From NCBI GenBank assembly GCA_964353405.1, contig CAYGWJ010000357.1, positions 1 to 27,100 on the forward strand: a DNA stretch of 27,100 nt. Reading direction: 5' to 3'. A model generated the notes under the pieces. That model had not been told where the DNA came from, ran no database searches, and saw only the letters and a list, made by a program, of their open reading frames with translations. The stretch's first letter is position 1. Each line of letters begins with the position of its first letter. Shown piece by piece: positions 1 through 7,660 of the stretch. Origin of the DNA: JBGLNJ01 sp964353405. GTDB taxonomy: Bacteria; Chloroflexota; Anaerolineae; Fen-1058. The position numbers were made by a program, and so were the translations under genes.

Positions 1-392
1 TCCAGCGGCTATACCAGGCGATGACCGGCTACGCGCCGGGCGACATCCTCAAGACGATGCTGGTCTCACTGCCCTTCACGGTCACGCTCATCCTCACCCA
101 GGTGCTCATTGCACGGTCGCTGGGCGTTGACCTGGCGCTCAAATATTTCCTGTTGTTCGTTCCACTGATCGCTTTGGCGAATGTCCTGCCGATCTCGTTC
201 AATGGTCTTGGGGTGCGCGAAGGAACGTACCAGCTGTTGTTCGTGCCGGTCGGGGTTAGCCCGACTTCCGCGGTGGCCATGTCGCTGGTCTTTCACGTCG
301 TGCGATTGGTCACCGGGCTGATCGGCGGGGGGCTGTATCTTTGGGCGAGCGTGCGCGAGGCCAGGCCCATCTCGCGCAACAGGTCGAAATAG
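1..392 (+). CDS. Flippase-like / UPF0104 (LPG synthase TM-type) membrane protein, 3' part
   Basis: The reading frame is open from base 3, so the gene starts outside the window and only its last 130 or so residues are seen. They hold three hydrophobic segments and the stretch PISFNGLGVREG, which resembles the conserved GLGVRE-type block near the C-terminus of the lysylphosphatidylglycerol synthase transmembrane region (UPF0104) family. Members of that family are multi-pass inner-membrane proteins often found in glycan or lipid assembly loci, and are proposed to move or modify lipids. The last 13 codons (from about 353) are antisense to what looks like an oxidoreductase relic, so the natural C-terminus was probably replaced during a rearrangement. 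The gene is convergent with the glycosyltransferase ending at 448. The family call is fairly sure; the substrate is unknown. Confidence 0.7.
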   Translation, partial: QRLYQAMTGYAPGDILKTMLVSLPFTVTLILTQVLIARSLGVDLALKYFLLFVPLIALANVLPISFNGLGVREGTYQLLFVPVGVSPTSAVAMSLVFHVVRLVTGLIGGGLYLWASVREARPISRNRSK

Positions 393-445
393 GGCTGGTC
401 CGGCTTGCAGATAAAGTGATAGTATTCTTCAATCTCTTTCCAGTC
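353..445 (-). pseudogene. Relic of a probable FAD-dependent oxidoreductase (about 31 codons)
   Basis: Read on the minus strand, this stretch translates without a stop into a protein-like peptide containing EIEEYYHFICKPDQPYF followed by DLLREMGLA. From memory this resembles the early part of flavin-dependent amine-oxidase or UDP-galactopyranose-mutase-like proteins found in polysaccharide loci, where a similar YYHF block is followed by LLRELG. There is no start codon or continuation: one end meets the stop codon of the glycosyltransferase at 448-450, and the other runs into the antisense of the flippase gene near 350. I infer a fragment left by a deletion or rearrangement. The similarity is by eye only. 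Confidence 0.4.
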
Positions 446-447
446 GC

Positions 448-2214
448 TTAGGGTGTATAAGCGTATACTTGGACGGTCAGACTGCGGTCCGTGCCGAGCT
501 GATCTATCGCGGCCTGCAATTGCTCCTGGTCAAGCGACTCGCCATCGTAGAGCCGATTGTCAATCTTGTCCGGCCAATACCAACGCAGCGGGAAATCATG
601 CGCACCCACGAGCCGCATCTTGTCGCCCAAGATCGCGAGCGTGCCTTGCAGCCGTTTGATCCCCACGCCCGGCGCGGTGTAGGCGACAAGTGTGTTCAAA
701 CCGCGAGCGTTCATCTGGTCGCGCAAGGCCGCTATGGTTTCCAGCGTCGGATCGGGTAAGCGATGCATCTCCCACACGGTCACCAGGTCGGCCCGGCGCG
801 GTGCAGCGTCTGGCGCGCGGCGAGTCGCGAGCTCCCATCCGAGAGCCGGGCCGCTCATCTGATCCCAATCATTGACCAGGCCGATTCTCATTGGCCCGGG
901 AGGAATCTGTTCCGCCGTCCACTGATAGAGTTCCTCCGCGCGCGGGTCTGTTTCCAGCGATAGCAAGTATAACGTTGGATACAGCGTTACGCGCTGAGCC
1001 AGACCCAAGGCGCTCGTCAGCGCCAGCGCGCTGATGGCCGCCCACGACGCAATGCGTGCGGCAGATTTGACACCGGGCGGTAGCAACGCGATCCAACGAG
1101 GCCAGGCATCGGCTGCGCGCGCTGCCCACGTGCCGCCCATCAGCCATAACGCTGGCATAGCCGTGATGAGGTAACGCGGACTGAGGTCTCCATGCCCGAG
1201 CAGACTGGCAAAGTGAAATATGAAAAAGGCCCAGAGAGGCCACAACTGGTCGTCACGCCAACTCGCCAAAGAGGCTGCCAAGGCCGTTAACAACCCCGCA
1301 CTTATCAGCGCCGATGGACTAAACTGAAGCCAGACACTCTTGAGATAAAAAACGAGATGAGCGATGAACGAGGGTTGTGCTGCTCGGGCCAATTCCTCTG
1401 TAGCCGCGATATAATCTGCCAATCCGCCGCGTGTGGCCGGCGACGCAACCCACGCTAACGCCACCACGATTGAAGGCAGTGCCAGCATTACCAATCGCTC
1501 GACAAGAGCATTCCACCCCTGCAAAGACCGATGCTCGATTCGCAAGGTATGGGTCGCGGTCGCCGCAGCCAGCGGTATCATCAAAAAGAGCCCGTAGGGA
1601 TACTTGGTCAAAGCGGCTGCCACAATTCCTAGTCCTGCCACAAGCCAACCCCACCTGTGCCCGGCGATGCCTTGCCAATAACCCCAGAAAGTGACCAGTA
1701 CGAGCATCACGCCGGTCGTTTCAAGATAAACCAGCGAACCAAGGACCCACAGAGGTGGAGAGGCCAACGCCAAAAGGGATGCTATTCCTCCGGCCAACCA
1801 CGGATAGCGCGTATTGCGCGCCAGCCATCGGCCCAGCGCGCACAACAGCAAAACGTCAAGCGCATAGAGCGCAAGGCTGAATAGCCGCACGTTGGTACGC
1901 GTCGCGTTTACTGCCAAGAGCGCCGCGCCCAGCAGCCAAGCGTGAACTGGCGGGTAGAACGATTGGCGCAAGGTATCTTGCAAAGCGCCCGACAAGTCAC
2001 CGTCCCGCAAATAAGCCGAGACACGCAGTGCATTGTAAGCGTGCTGGCCCTCGTCGCTGTCGAACGTGTAAACCGCATCGCGTTGAACCCAGCCGGCCAG
2101 CCAGTTGATGGTGAGCACCGTCAGCGCGATCACAACCGCCAGGCCAAGCAAGCTCGCCCGCCGGCGTGTGTTGAATAGACGTAGATTCGTCGCCCCTCGC
2201 AAATGACTTGACAT
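448..2214 (-). CDS. GT-C fold glycosyltransferase, GT39-like (paralogue 1)
   Basis: This is a 588-residue polytopic membrane protein with one hydrophobic segment near the N-terminus (about residues 22-42), many more to about residue 430, and a soluble C-terminal domain. The first extracytoplasmic loop has the acidic pair D54-E55 (FDSDEGQH), matching the catalytic D/E position of dolichyl-phosphate-mannose-type GT-C enzymes that use polyprenyl-phosphate sugars on the outer face of the membrane. A later ALTKYPYG block and a C-terminal VNDWDQ block recur in the gene at 3630-5465 (LTKYPYG, VNPWDQ), so the two are paralogues. I chose the ATG at 2214 because it lies one base past the sulfatase stop; the longer open frame would overlap that gene. 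It is the last gene of the operon. Donor and acceptor are unknown. Confidence 0.8.
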   Translation of the reverse strand: MSSHLRGATNLRLFNTRRRASLLGLAVVIALTVLTINWLAGWVQRDAVYTFDSDEGQHAYNALRVSAYLRDGDLSGALQDTLRQSFYPPVHAWLLGAALLAVNATRTNVRLFSLALYALDVLLLCALGRWLARNTRYPWLAGGIASLLALASPPLWVLGSLVYLETTGVMLVLVTFWGYWQGIAGHRWGWLVAGLGIVAAALTKYPYGLFLMIPLAAATATHTLRIEHRSLQGWNALVERLVMLALPSIVVALAWVASPATRGGLADYIAATEELARAAQPSFIAHLVFYLKSVWLQFSPSALISAGLLTALAASLASWRDDQLWPLWAFFIFHFASLLGHGDLSPRYLITAMPALWLMGGTWAARAADAWPRWIALLPPGVKSAARIASWAAISALALTSALGLAQRVTLYPTLYLLSLETDPRAEELYQWTAEQIPPGPMRIGLVNDWDQMSGPALGWELATRRAPDAAPRRADLVTVWEMHRLPDPTLETIAALRDQMNARGLNTLVAYTAPGVGIKRLQGTLAILGDKMRLVGAHDFPLRWYWPDKIDNRLYDGESLDQEQLQAAIDQLGTDRSLTVQVYAYTP

Positions 2215-2215
2215 A

Positions 2216-3613
2216 TCAAGGGGTCCGAGCTTGCTCGAGTCGCTTTTGAAGATCGGCCACAATTTTAGCGCAAGCCGGATTGTCCACTTGATTGCGGAGT
2301 TGATAGGGGTCATCCGCCAAGTCGTATAGCTCAGAGCGATCTCCTTCCGTCTCGATGTAGACATACCGCTCAGTGTGAATCGCCGCATAGGGATGGATCG
2401 CTGTGGACTGGTCCACACCTTGCTCCCCCCCCGATGGAGGCTCGGGCCAGCCTTCGATCAGAAGCGCATCTCGCCAACTGCTGCTGCCGCCTTTCAACAA
2501 GGGTACCAACGAACGTCCATCGACATTGGGCGGAATGGCAAGCCCCGCCAGGTCGTAAAGCGTGGGCGCGATGTCAATGTTCGCCACCAGACGGTTCTCC
2601 ACGCGCGGCTGTGCTTGAAGCGGCGGGAAACGCGCCGCAAACGGCACGTGAATCGCTTCCTCGTAGCCATACGTCTTGTCTTGCAATTGATGTTCACCCC
2701 AGAACACGGCGTTATCGGAAAGGTATATTATCAGCGTGTTGTCGAGCTTGCCAGCCTCGCTCAGCACATTCAAGAAACTTGCGATGGCCTGATCGAGTGA
2801 GTTGAGCGACTGGAGCTGCTTGATCCTAAAAGCATCGAGCCGTTTCATGCCTTTCATGGGAGGACTGTTTTGTAGCCAATCGGGCTTGCCGGATAAATCC
2901 TGTTCATTGTAACTGGGCGGGCGATAAGGCGACAGGTCTGTGTAAAGCGTTTCGTCGCCAGGGGCAGGGTCTGCCGGGTCATGGGGAGCGTTCGGCGTAA
3001 AGATCAACACAAAGGGCTTGTCCTGCCGGGTGGCCTGGCGCGCCATCTCGACCGCATAATTGCGCAAAACGTATGTGATATAACCAGGGCGAACCTCCCA
3101 CACTCCATTCAGGTTGATGCGCTGGTCGAAATATATACTGGCGCCGTGCCCTTCGAACACGGCCCAGTAATCAAATTCGTTCCGTCGCGCGCCATCCCAC
3201 GAATTCAGGTACTTGCCGACCATGCCGGTGTAATATCCACTCTGGTGCAATCGCTCTATCACCGTCGTTTGGGTCAGTGGGTCAGTATTGGTGTGCACGC
3301 CATGCTCGTACGCGTACATGCCCGTCAAGATGCTCGCGCGGCTGGGGCAACACAGCGGCGTCGTGGCGTAACCTTTCGAAAATGTCACGCCCGTATCAAA
3401 GATCAGTTGCTTGGTGCGTGGCATATAGTCCATCGTATCATAACGCTGGTCATCGCTTACGATGATGACAAAGTTCGGACGGTTCTTGTTGACGATTTTC
3501 GGCAGCGGCGGGACAAACTGGCACGCCGATAATAGCAGGCTGGCAACGAGCAAGCCGGCCAGGCCGCGTCTGAACATCACCGTGTTTTTTTCTCGCACAA
3601 TTTGTTTGTCCAT
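2216..3613 (-). CDS. Sulfatase, predicted lipoprotein
   Basis: A type I sulfatase of the alkaline-phosphatase superfamily, hydrolysing sulfate esters. Visible blocks are IIVSDDQRYD (metal-binding D54-D55), CCPSRASILTG with Cys88 in the C-x-P-S-R motif that is converted to formylglycine, PNAPHDP, and SDNAVFWGEHQLQDK. The N-terminus has FRR, a short hydrophobic run and a lipobox-like LLSAC, so it is probably a lipid-anchored protein facing outward. Start is uncertain: ATG codons at 3625, 3613 and 3577 are in frame, and 3577 gives the most compact lipoprotein signal (Cys19). I list 3613, 16 bases after the preceding stop. It lies between two GT-C paralogues, suggesting it acts on the same surface glycan. 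The maturation enzyme needed to make formylglycine is not in the window. Confidence 0.85.
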   Translation of the reverse strand: MDKQIVREKNTVMFRRGLAGLLVASLLLSACQFVPPLPKIVNKNRPNFVIIVSDDQRYDTMDYMPRTKQLIFDTGVTFSKGYATTPLCCPSRASILTGMYAYEHGVHTNTDPLTQTTVIERLHQSGYYTGMVGKYLNSWDGARRNEFDYWAVFEGHGASIYFDQRINLNGVWEVRPGYITYVLRNYAVEMARQATRQDKPFVLIFTPNAPHDPADPAPGDETLYTDLSPYRPPSYNEQDLSGKPDWLQNSPPMKGMKRLDAFRIKQLQSLNSLDQAIASFLNVLSEAGKLDNTLIIYLSDNAVFWGEHQLQDKTYGYEEAIHVPFAARFPPLQAQPRVENRLVANIDIAPTLYDLAGLAIPPNVDGRSLVPLLKGGSSSWRDALLIEGWPEPPSGGEQGVDQSTAIHPYAAIHTERYVYIETEGDRSELYDLADDPYQLRNQVDNPACAKIVADLQKRLEQARTP

Positions 3614-3629
3614 CACATCTTTCATCCCG

Positions 3630-5465
3630 CTATGGCGTGGCCACGCGATACACCATCGCCTGAATGTGCATCGTGTACCGGCCGGCCGACTTTTTCCGCT
3701 CCAGCCCATCGCGGGTGAGGAGCGACGTCTTGATCCAGCGAGGCACATCGGAACGCCATTGCTCCACTGGAAACTCGTGCTGCTCTATCGGGACAATCAT
3801 ATCGCCCAACGCGTCGGCATACTCTGGCCAGACTTGCTCGCCTTCCGGCCCGCCTTCCAGGGCCACGACGTATCGCGCGCCGCTGGCCCGAATCGCGTGT
3901 TGCAGATCGGCGATGTTTTCCGGTCGGGCTTGATTGAGGAACTGCGAGGGCACCCAGACGTCCGCCCAGCGCAAGCCCCCCGCACTACCGGGGGGCAAGC
4001 CGGGCTTTTCCGAATGTGTTGCTCGATACCACTCCATCGCCGGCGCGCTGAACTGATCCCACGGATTGACAAGATAAAAGCGCTCTCCGGCGGGGACGTG
4101 CGCCGTAATCCAGGCCGATAGATCGGCGGCGGCAGGATCGGTTTCGTACTGCACTTGCATCAGCGAAGGAAATGCAGCAAATCGCTCAGCCAGCACGGGG
4201 ACGCTCACAATGATGCAGACAGTCAGCACGACAGTGCCCGCCACCAAAATGCTCCGGCGGTGTACAGACAAGCTCCAGGCCAGCATCATACCGGTCAGGA
4301 CATGAGCAGCGGGCGCAATTGTGAGAATAAAGCGCGGATGCTTTTGAAGCTTGACCGTCATCTCGAGCAGCCCGATGGCAAAATAAACCAGGAACAGGCG
4401 CGAGCCGTGGTCGCGCCAGCGGATAGTCGCCCAAATCACCCCGGCCAACGTCAACGCAGCGGCGACCGGCGAGGGCGCATAGTGCAGCATCATGCTGCGA
4501 GGATAATACAACAGATTCTCCAGGCTGAGCAGGCTCACCTGCTGCGACTGCGACGTGGCGTATTCAAAGAACGCGGCAATCTTGTACGGCCTGGCGAACC
4601 AGGCCGCCATCACCAATACCAGGGGGCCAAACAGCCATAGCCATCGCCGCCCGGCCTGTCGCCAGGTCAAGGCGCGCACCGACACTGCCAACGCCTCCAT
4701 CACCACAATCGTCGGCACGACGACCGTTCCGTAAGGATATTTGGTGAGGACAGCCAGCGCCATCAACAGGCTGACTAACGCGAACCGGCTGTCGCCCTGA
4801 GCCGCGAAGCGGCGAAGGATATTTGCCTTGCGTGAAAGAGACGCTTCGCGTTCGCCGCTTCGCGGCTCAGAATGACATGTGGACAAAGGGCCAGATGGTT
4901 CTGAGCGCGGGTGTGTCCATTGGGTGGCGCGCAGATAGGCCCACAATGCCGCCAGGCTGACCAACAGGCCCGGCACTTCGAGCATCGCCATGGCAGAATA
5001 ACTCAAGGCCGGTTGAGCCGTCAACGTCAGGCCGGCCGAGACGAGTCCGATCAGCCATCCGTATTCCGCGTCGAGCTCCAGGCCAATGGCGTACATGACC
5101 AGCGCAGCCGCAAACAGCGTCGCCAGGCTGCACAGCCGCGCGACCATGGGCGACGCGCCCAAGACTAGAAATACCGGCGCTTGCAGCCACGAGAACGCTG
5201 GCGGATACGCGCTCTGGTGATACGAGTCCACAACAAACGCGCCCAGGTCGCCCGCGCGTAAATCCAGCGTCAGCATCAGCCCTCCACTGGCGTGGAAGGC
5301 TTCATCCGTGGCAAACGGATAATTGCGGTAGGCCACGATCTGCCGCGCGATCCACACCGTCACCAGCATATCGAGCAGGAGCACGACCAGCAACGCCGCG
5401 CGCCGGACATGCTCCGCGAGCGACGCGGGAAAGAATTGCCGCGGCGTTGGGTACAACGAGCTCAC
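3630..5465 (-). CDS. GT-C fold glycosyltransferase, GT39-like (paralogue 2, with repeat-derived insertion)
   Basis: A 611-residue polytopic membrane protein with the same plan as the glycosyltransferase at 448-2214: an N-terminal hydrophobic segment, D54-E55 in the first outer loop (FATDEAFH), an LTKYPYG block (about 240-246) and a soluble C-terminal domain with VNPWDQ. It should transfer a sugar from a polyprenyl-phosphate donor on the outer face of the membrane. Residues 197-225 are encoded by an 86-bp palindromic repeat that is absent from the paralogue; the sequence is polar and arginine-rich and falls between a membrane segment and the LTKYPYG block. The frame is kept, so the gene may still work. 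The start overlaps the TPR gene's stop by 4 bp, which supports translational coupling. Confidence 0.8.
   Translation of the reverse strand: MSSLYPTPRQFFPASLAEHVRRAALLVVLLLDMLVTVWIARQIVAYRNYPFATDEAFHASGGLMLTLDLRAGDLGAFVVDSYHQSAYPPAFSWLQAPVFLVLGASPMVARLCSLATLFAAALVMYAIGLELDAEYGWLIGLVSAGLTLTAQPALSYSAMAMLEVPGLLVSLAALWAYLRATQWTHPRSEPSGPLSTCHSEPRSGEREASLSRKANILRRFAAQGDSRFALVSLLMALAVLTKYPYGTVVVPTIVVMEALAVSVRALTWRQAGRRWLWLFGPLVLVMAAWFARPYKIAAFFEYATSQSQQVSLLSLENLLYYPRSMMLHYAPSPVAAALTLAGVIWATIRWRDHGSRLFLVYFAIGLLEMTVKLQKHPRFILTIAPAAHVLTGMMLAWSLSVHRRSILVAGTVVLTVCIIVSVPVLAERFAAFPSLMQVQYETDPAAADLSAWITAHVPAGERFYLVNPWDQFSAPAMEWYRATHSEKPGLPPGSAGGLRWADVWVPSQFLNQARPENIADLQHAIRASGARYVVALEGGPEGEQVWPEYADALGDMIVPIEQHEFPVEQWRSDVPRWIKTSLLTRDGLERKKSAGRYTMHIQAMVYRVATP
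4791..4876. repeat. Palindromic dispersed-type repeat inside a coding region
   Basis: The arms at 4791-4816 and 4851-4876 are inverted repeats with 23 of 26 bases matching, around a 34-base loop. The core CTGAGCCGCGAAGCGGCGAA is perfectly repeated. Elements of this style (GTC...CTGAGC...GCGAAG at the arm ends) are familiar as intergenic dispersed repeats in environmental bacteria. This copy lies within the glycosyltransferase gene and adds about 29 in-frame codons. No target-site duplication is obvious, and no other copy was seen in the window. Confidence 0.8.
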
Positions 5466-6292
5466 TTCCCGCCCTCCGGCCCGCTCAGTCTGCTGATTTG
5501 CTGCTCGAGTTGCGCGCGGTTGGGGACATTCGGTTCAAGCGCAAGGTAGGTTTGCAGGTCCTGGATCGCCTGGAGGTTTTGCCCGCGTTCGCGAAAAGCC
5601 ACCGCGCGATTCATGTAAGCATCGGACAACTGGGGGTTGAGCCGGATCGCCTGCGTGTAATCGGCAATAGCCTGGCCATAGTCGCCCTTGCCCGCGTATA
5701 GCAGGCCTCGATTGAGAAAAGCCGCAGCGCTGCCTGGATCAAGCCGAAGCATCTCGCCATAGTCTGCGATAGCCCGGTCATAGTCACCGGAGAGTTGGTA
5801 CATCACAGCGCGCTCGGCGTAGAACGACGACTCTCGTGGAGCCAATCCAATCGCCCGAGTCTGGTCGGCAATGGCGAAAGTGAGGTTGCCTGTGGTGACG
5901 TAGGCCAGCCCTCGAGCGTGGTACGCCGCCGCCCATTGAGGATCAAGCCGAATCGCCTGTGTCAGGTCGGCGAGGGCGCGGTCAAGGATACGTTGGCTCC
6001 GGTAAACCTCGCCCCGGCCCAAGAACGCAGCAGCATTCCGTGGATTGAGAAAAGCCGCCCAGGTGAACTCGACCAACGCGGCATCCAGGTTGCCCTGGCG
6101 CATGGTCTCTGCACCGCGCTCCGCAAGCGCGGCGGACGAGGCCGGCGCCGCCAGGACGCCGAGAGCGGCCAGGACCAGGACGCCTCCTGCCACCAGGAAG
6201 GCCGCCACCCATGCCTTGCGCACTTGGAACGTCAAGGTACGCCCCCTTACCTCCCCGAAGAGATGGAAGGCCGGCAAGAGAGACTCGAACAT
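5462..6292 (-). CDS. Membrane-anchored TPR protein
   Basis: A 276-residue protein with one N-terminal membrane segment (about residues 27-50) followed by roughly six tetratricopeptide repeats up to about residue 260, with phrases such as GDYGQAIADYTQAIRLNP and GLAYVTTGNL. TPR arrays form superhelical scaffolds for protein-protein contacts, so this is probably an assembly or docking factor for the neighbouring glycan enzymes. The ATG at 6292 shares one base with the stop of the DUF5989 gene (TGATG), and the gene overlaps the next one by 4 bp, so it is tightly coupled on both sides. A longer in-frame extension exists upstream but would run across the DUF5989 gene. The function beyond scaffolding is inference. 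Confidence 0.85.
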   Translation of the reverse strand: MFESLLPAFHLFGEVRGRTLTFQVRKAWVAAFLVAGGVLVLAALGVLAAPASSAALAERGAETMRQGNLDAALVEFTWAAFLNPRNAAAFLGRGEVYRSQRILDRALADLTQAIRLDPQWAAAYHARGLAYVTTGNLTFAIADQTRAIGLAPRESSFYAERAVMYQLSGDYDRAIADYGEMLRLDPGSAAAFLNRGLLYAGKGDYGQAIADYTQAIRLNPQLSDAYMNRAVAFRERGQNLQAIQDLQTYLALEPNVPNRAQLEQQISRLSGPEGGK

Positions 6293-6516
6293 CAAAAGAT
6301 CGCATACATGAACGGGCCGAGCGCCTCGACCAGCACAATGAACACACCTAACAAGACCAGCGCGACGATTATCGGCAGCAGCCACCACCGCTTGCGGATG
6401 CGCATGAAATGCCAAAACTCTACGAACAGCCCCAGCCGCTGCCGGTTGATAAACATCACCACGACGATCACGACCAGGACAATCCAGGGGAGAAATCGCA
6501 ATAACGTTTCCTTCAT
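6292..6516 (-). CDS. DUF5989 family small membrane protein
   Basis: A 74-residue protein with two hydrophobic segments (about residues 8-22 and 46-70) separated by the basic, aromatic stretch FWHFMRIRKRWWLLPII. That FW.F...RKRWWLLP core is the hallmark of the small DUF5989 proteins, which typically sit beside NodU/CmcH-type carbamoyltransferases and SxtJ-like membrane proteins in glycan or secondary-metabolite loci. The context fits: a carbamoyltransferase and an SGNH hydrolase lie just upstream in the same operon. The family's biochemical role is not known to me. The spacing to the upstream gene is 33 bases, and the downstream TPR gene overlaps by one base. Confidence 0.8.
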   Translation of the reverse strand: MKETLLRFLPWIVLVVIVVVMFINRQRLGLFVEFWHFMRIRKRWWLLPIIVALVLLGVFIVLVEALGPFMYAIF

Positions 6517-6549
6517 ATCAGCCTCTCGAGCGTGAGACGAGTCTCACCA

Positions 6550-7617
6550 TCATCGCGGCAGCACAGCCTGCGCGTCCAACTGCTCAAGCATCTCGATCGC
6601 TGCAATCGAGTGCCCGATCTCGGTGGGGTGATAGTCGTCTACAAACAGGCCATCATCCCGGTTCTCGGCGAACGCCCGAAGCAGGTCAATTTCCGGGATG
6701 CCTTTTTCGCGAGCAAAAGTGGACATCACCTGTTGATAATGTGCCTCGATGTTCGGGTCGGGCGCGAGCGTCTGCGAGCGGATGGGGATCACGAGCAGCA
6801 CGAATTTGCTCCCATGCTGGCGCGTAACGTCTACCGCCTGATCGAGCAGTTGCCTGGTCGTTCCCCAGCAGAACGTGGGGTCAGCGCCAGCGCATGGATC
6901 TCGTAGCGCGACCTGCGCTTCGACGGACAGCACCTTTTCTCGCATAAAGCGATAAAAGGCCGAATGCTCGCGGAGGGACCTGGCCGCGCCCTGCACGCGC
7001 GTCATGTTCAAGTAGCCCAGCTGGCCGGCCTGGTTGTTGTCGGAAAAATCGTTCATCACAAAAGCCAGGATGACCAGGTCGGGGTCATAAGCCAGCGCTT
7101 TTTCCTCGAGGGCCGAAAGCTCCTGCCACGTTCCATAGCCGGGCACGCCAAAGTTGAGCACCTCGTAGTGAAGCGACTCGGAGCGCGCGTTCAGGTTCCA
7201 TTCAAGTTGTGTGGCAAAGTCGTCCTTGGCCTCCACCCGTGCGCCAAAGGCGACCGAATCGCCCAGGATGGCGATGCGGTATGTCCCGGCCGGCTTTTTG
7301 AGGGATACCTCTTTATCGCGCCGCCCCTGCGAATTGATGGAAATCGTCACCCAGTTGCGCGTTCCCCAATCAGTGCGGTGTCCGACGTAACCGGGACGCA
7401 AATCCCACACGCGCGACGGGCTGGGGGTGAACAGTTCGGTGGCGGCGCGATCGCTGTTTTCAAATTCCTGGCGGAAAACGTCGGCCTGGGCCGTATAGGG
7501 AGCATAGCCCGCCAGCCGCGCCGCCCCTTCGGCCAGGCCAAAGAAAGCGACGAGGCTGGCCAGCATCACGAGCAGATTGAGGCCCAGGTCGCGCAGCCGT
7601 TTGGTCATAGACATCAT
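6550..7617 (-). CDS. SGNH/GDSL-family hydrolase, membrane-anchored
   Basis: A 355-residue protein with an N-terminal signal-anchor (about residues 11-32) and an SGNH hydrolase domain. Block I is ILGDSVAFG (Ser near residue 121), a VMNDFSDNN block supplies the Asn of the family, and the C-terminal DDYHPTEIGH supplies the Asp-x-x-His pair. Proteins of this type remove or transfer acyl groups on polysaccharides; the acyl substrate cannot be told from sequence. ATGs at 7617, 7614 and 7608 are all possible starts, and a TTG at 7623 is less likely. It lies 43 bases downstream of the carbamoyltransferase and 33 bases upstream of the DUF5989 gene, an arrangement seen in other carbamoyltransferase loci. 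Confidence 0.85.
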   Translation of the reverse strand: MMSMTKRLRDLGLNLLVMLASLVAFFGLAEGAARLAGYAPYTAQADVFRQEFENSDRAATELFTPSPSRVWDLRPGYVGHRTDWGTRNWVTISINSQGRRDKEVSLKKPAGTYRIAILGDSVAFGARVEAKDDFATQLEWNLNARSESLHYEVLNFGVPGYGTWQELSALEEKALAYDPDLVILAFVMNDFSDNNQAGQLGYLNMTRVQGAARSLREHSAFYRFMREKVLSVEAQVALRDPCAGADPTFCWGTTRQLLDQAVDVTRQHGSKFVLLVIPIRSQTLAPDPNIEAHYQQVMSTFAREKGIPEIDLLRAFAENRDDGLFVDDYHPTEIGHSIAAIEMLEQLDAQAVLPR

Positions 7618-7660
7618 ACGCAAGGCCTGGCAGGTTTCGCAAAGCGCCTGTCAGGTCCGG

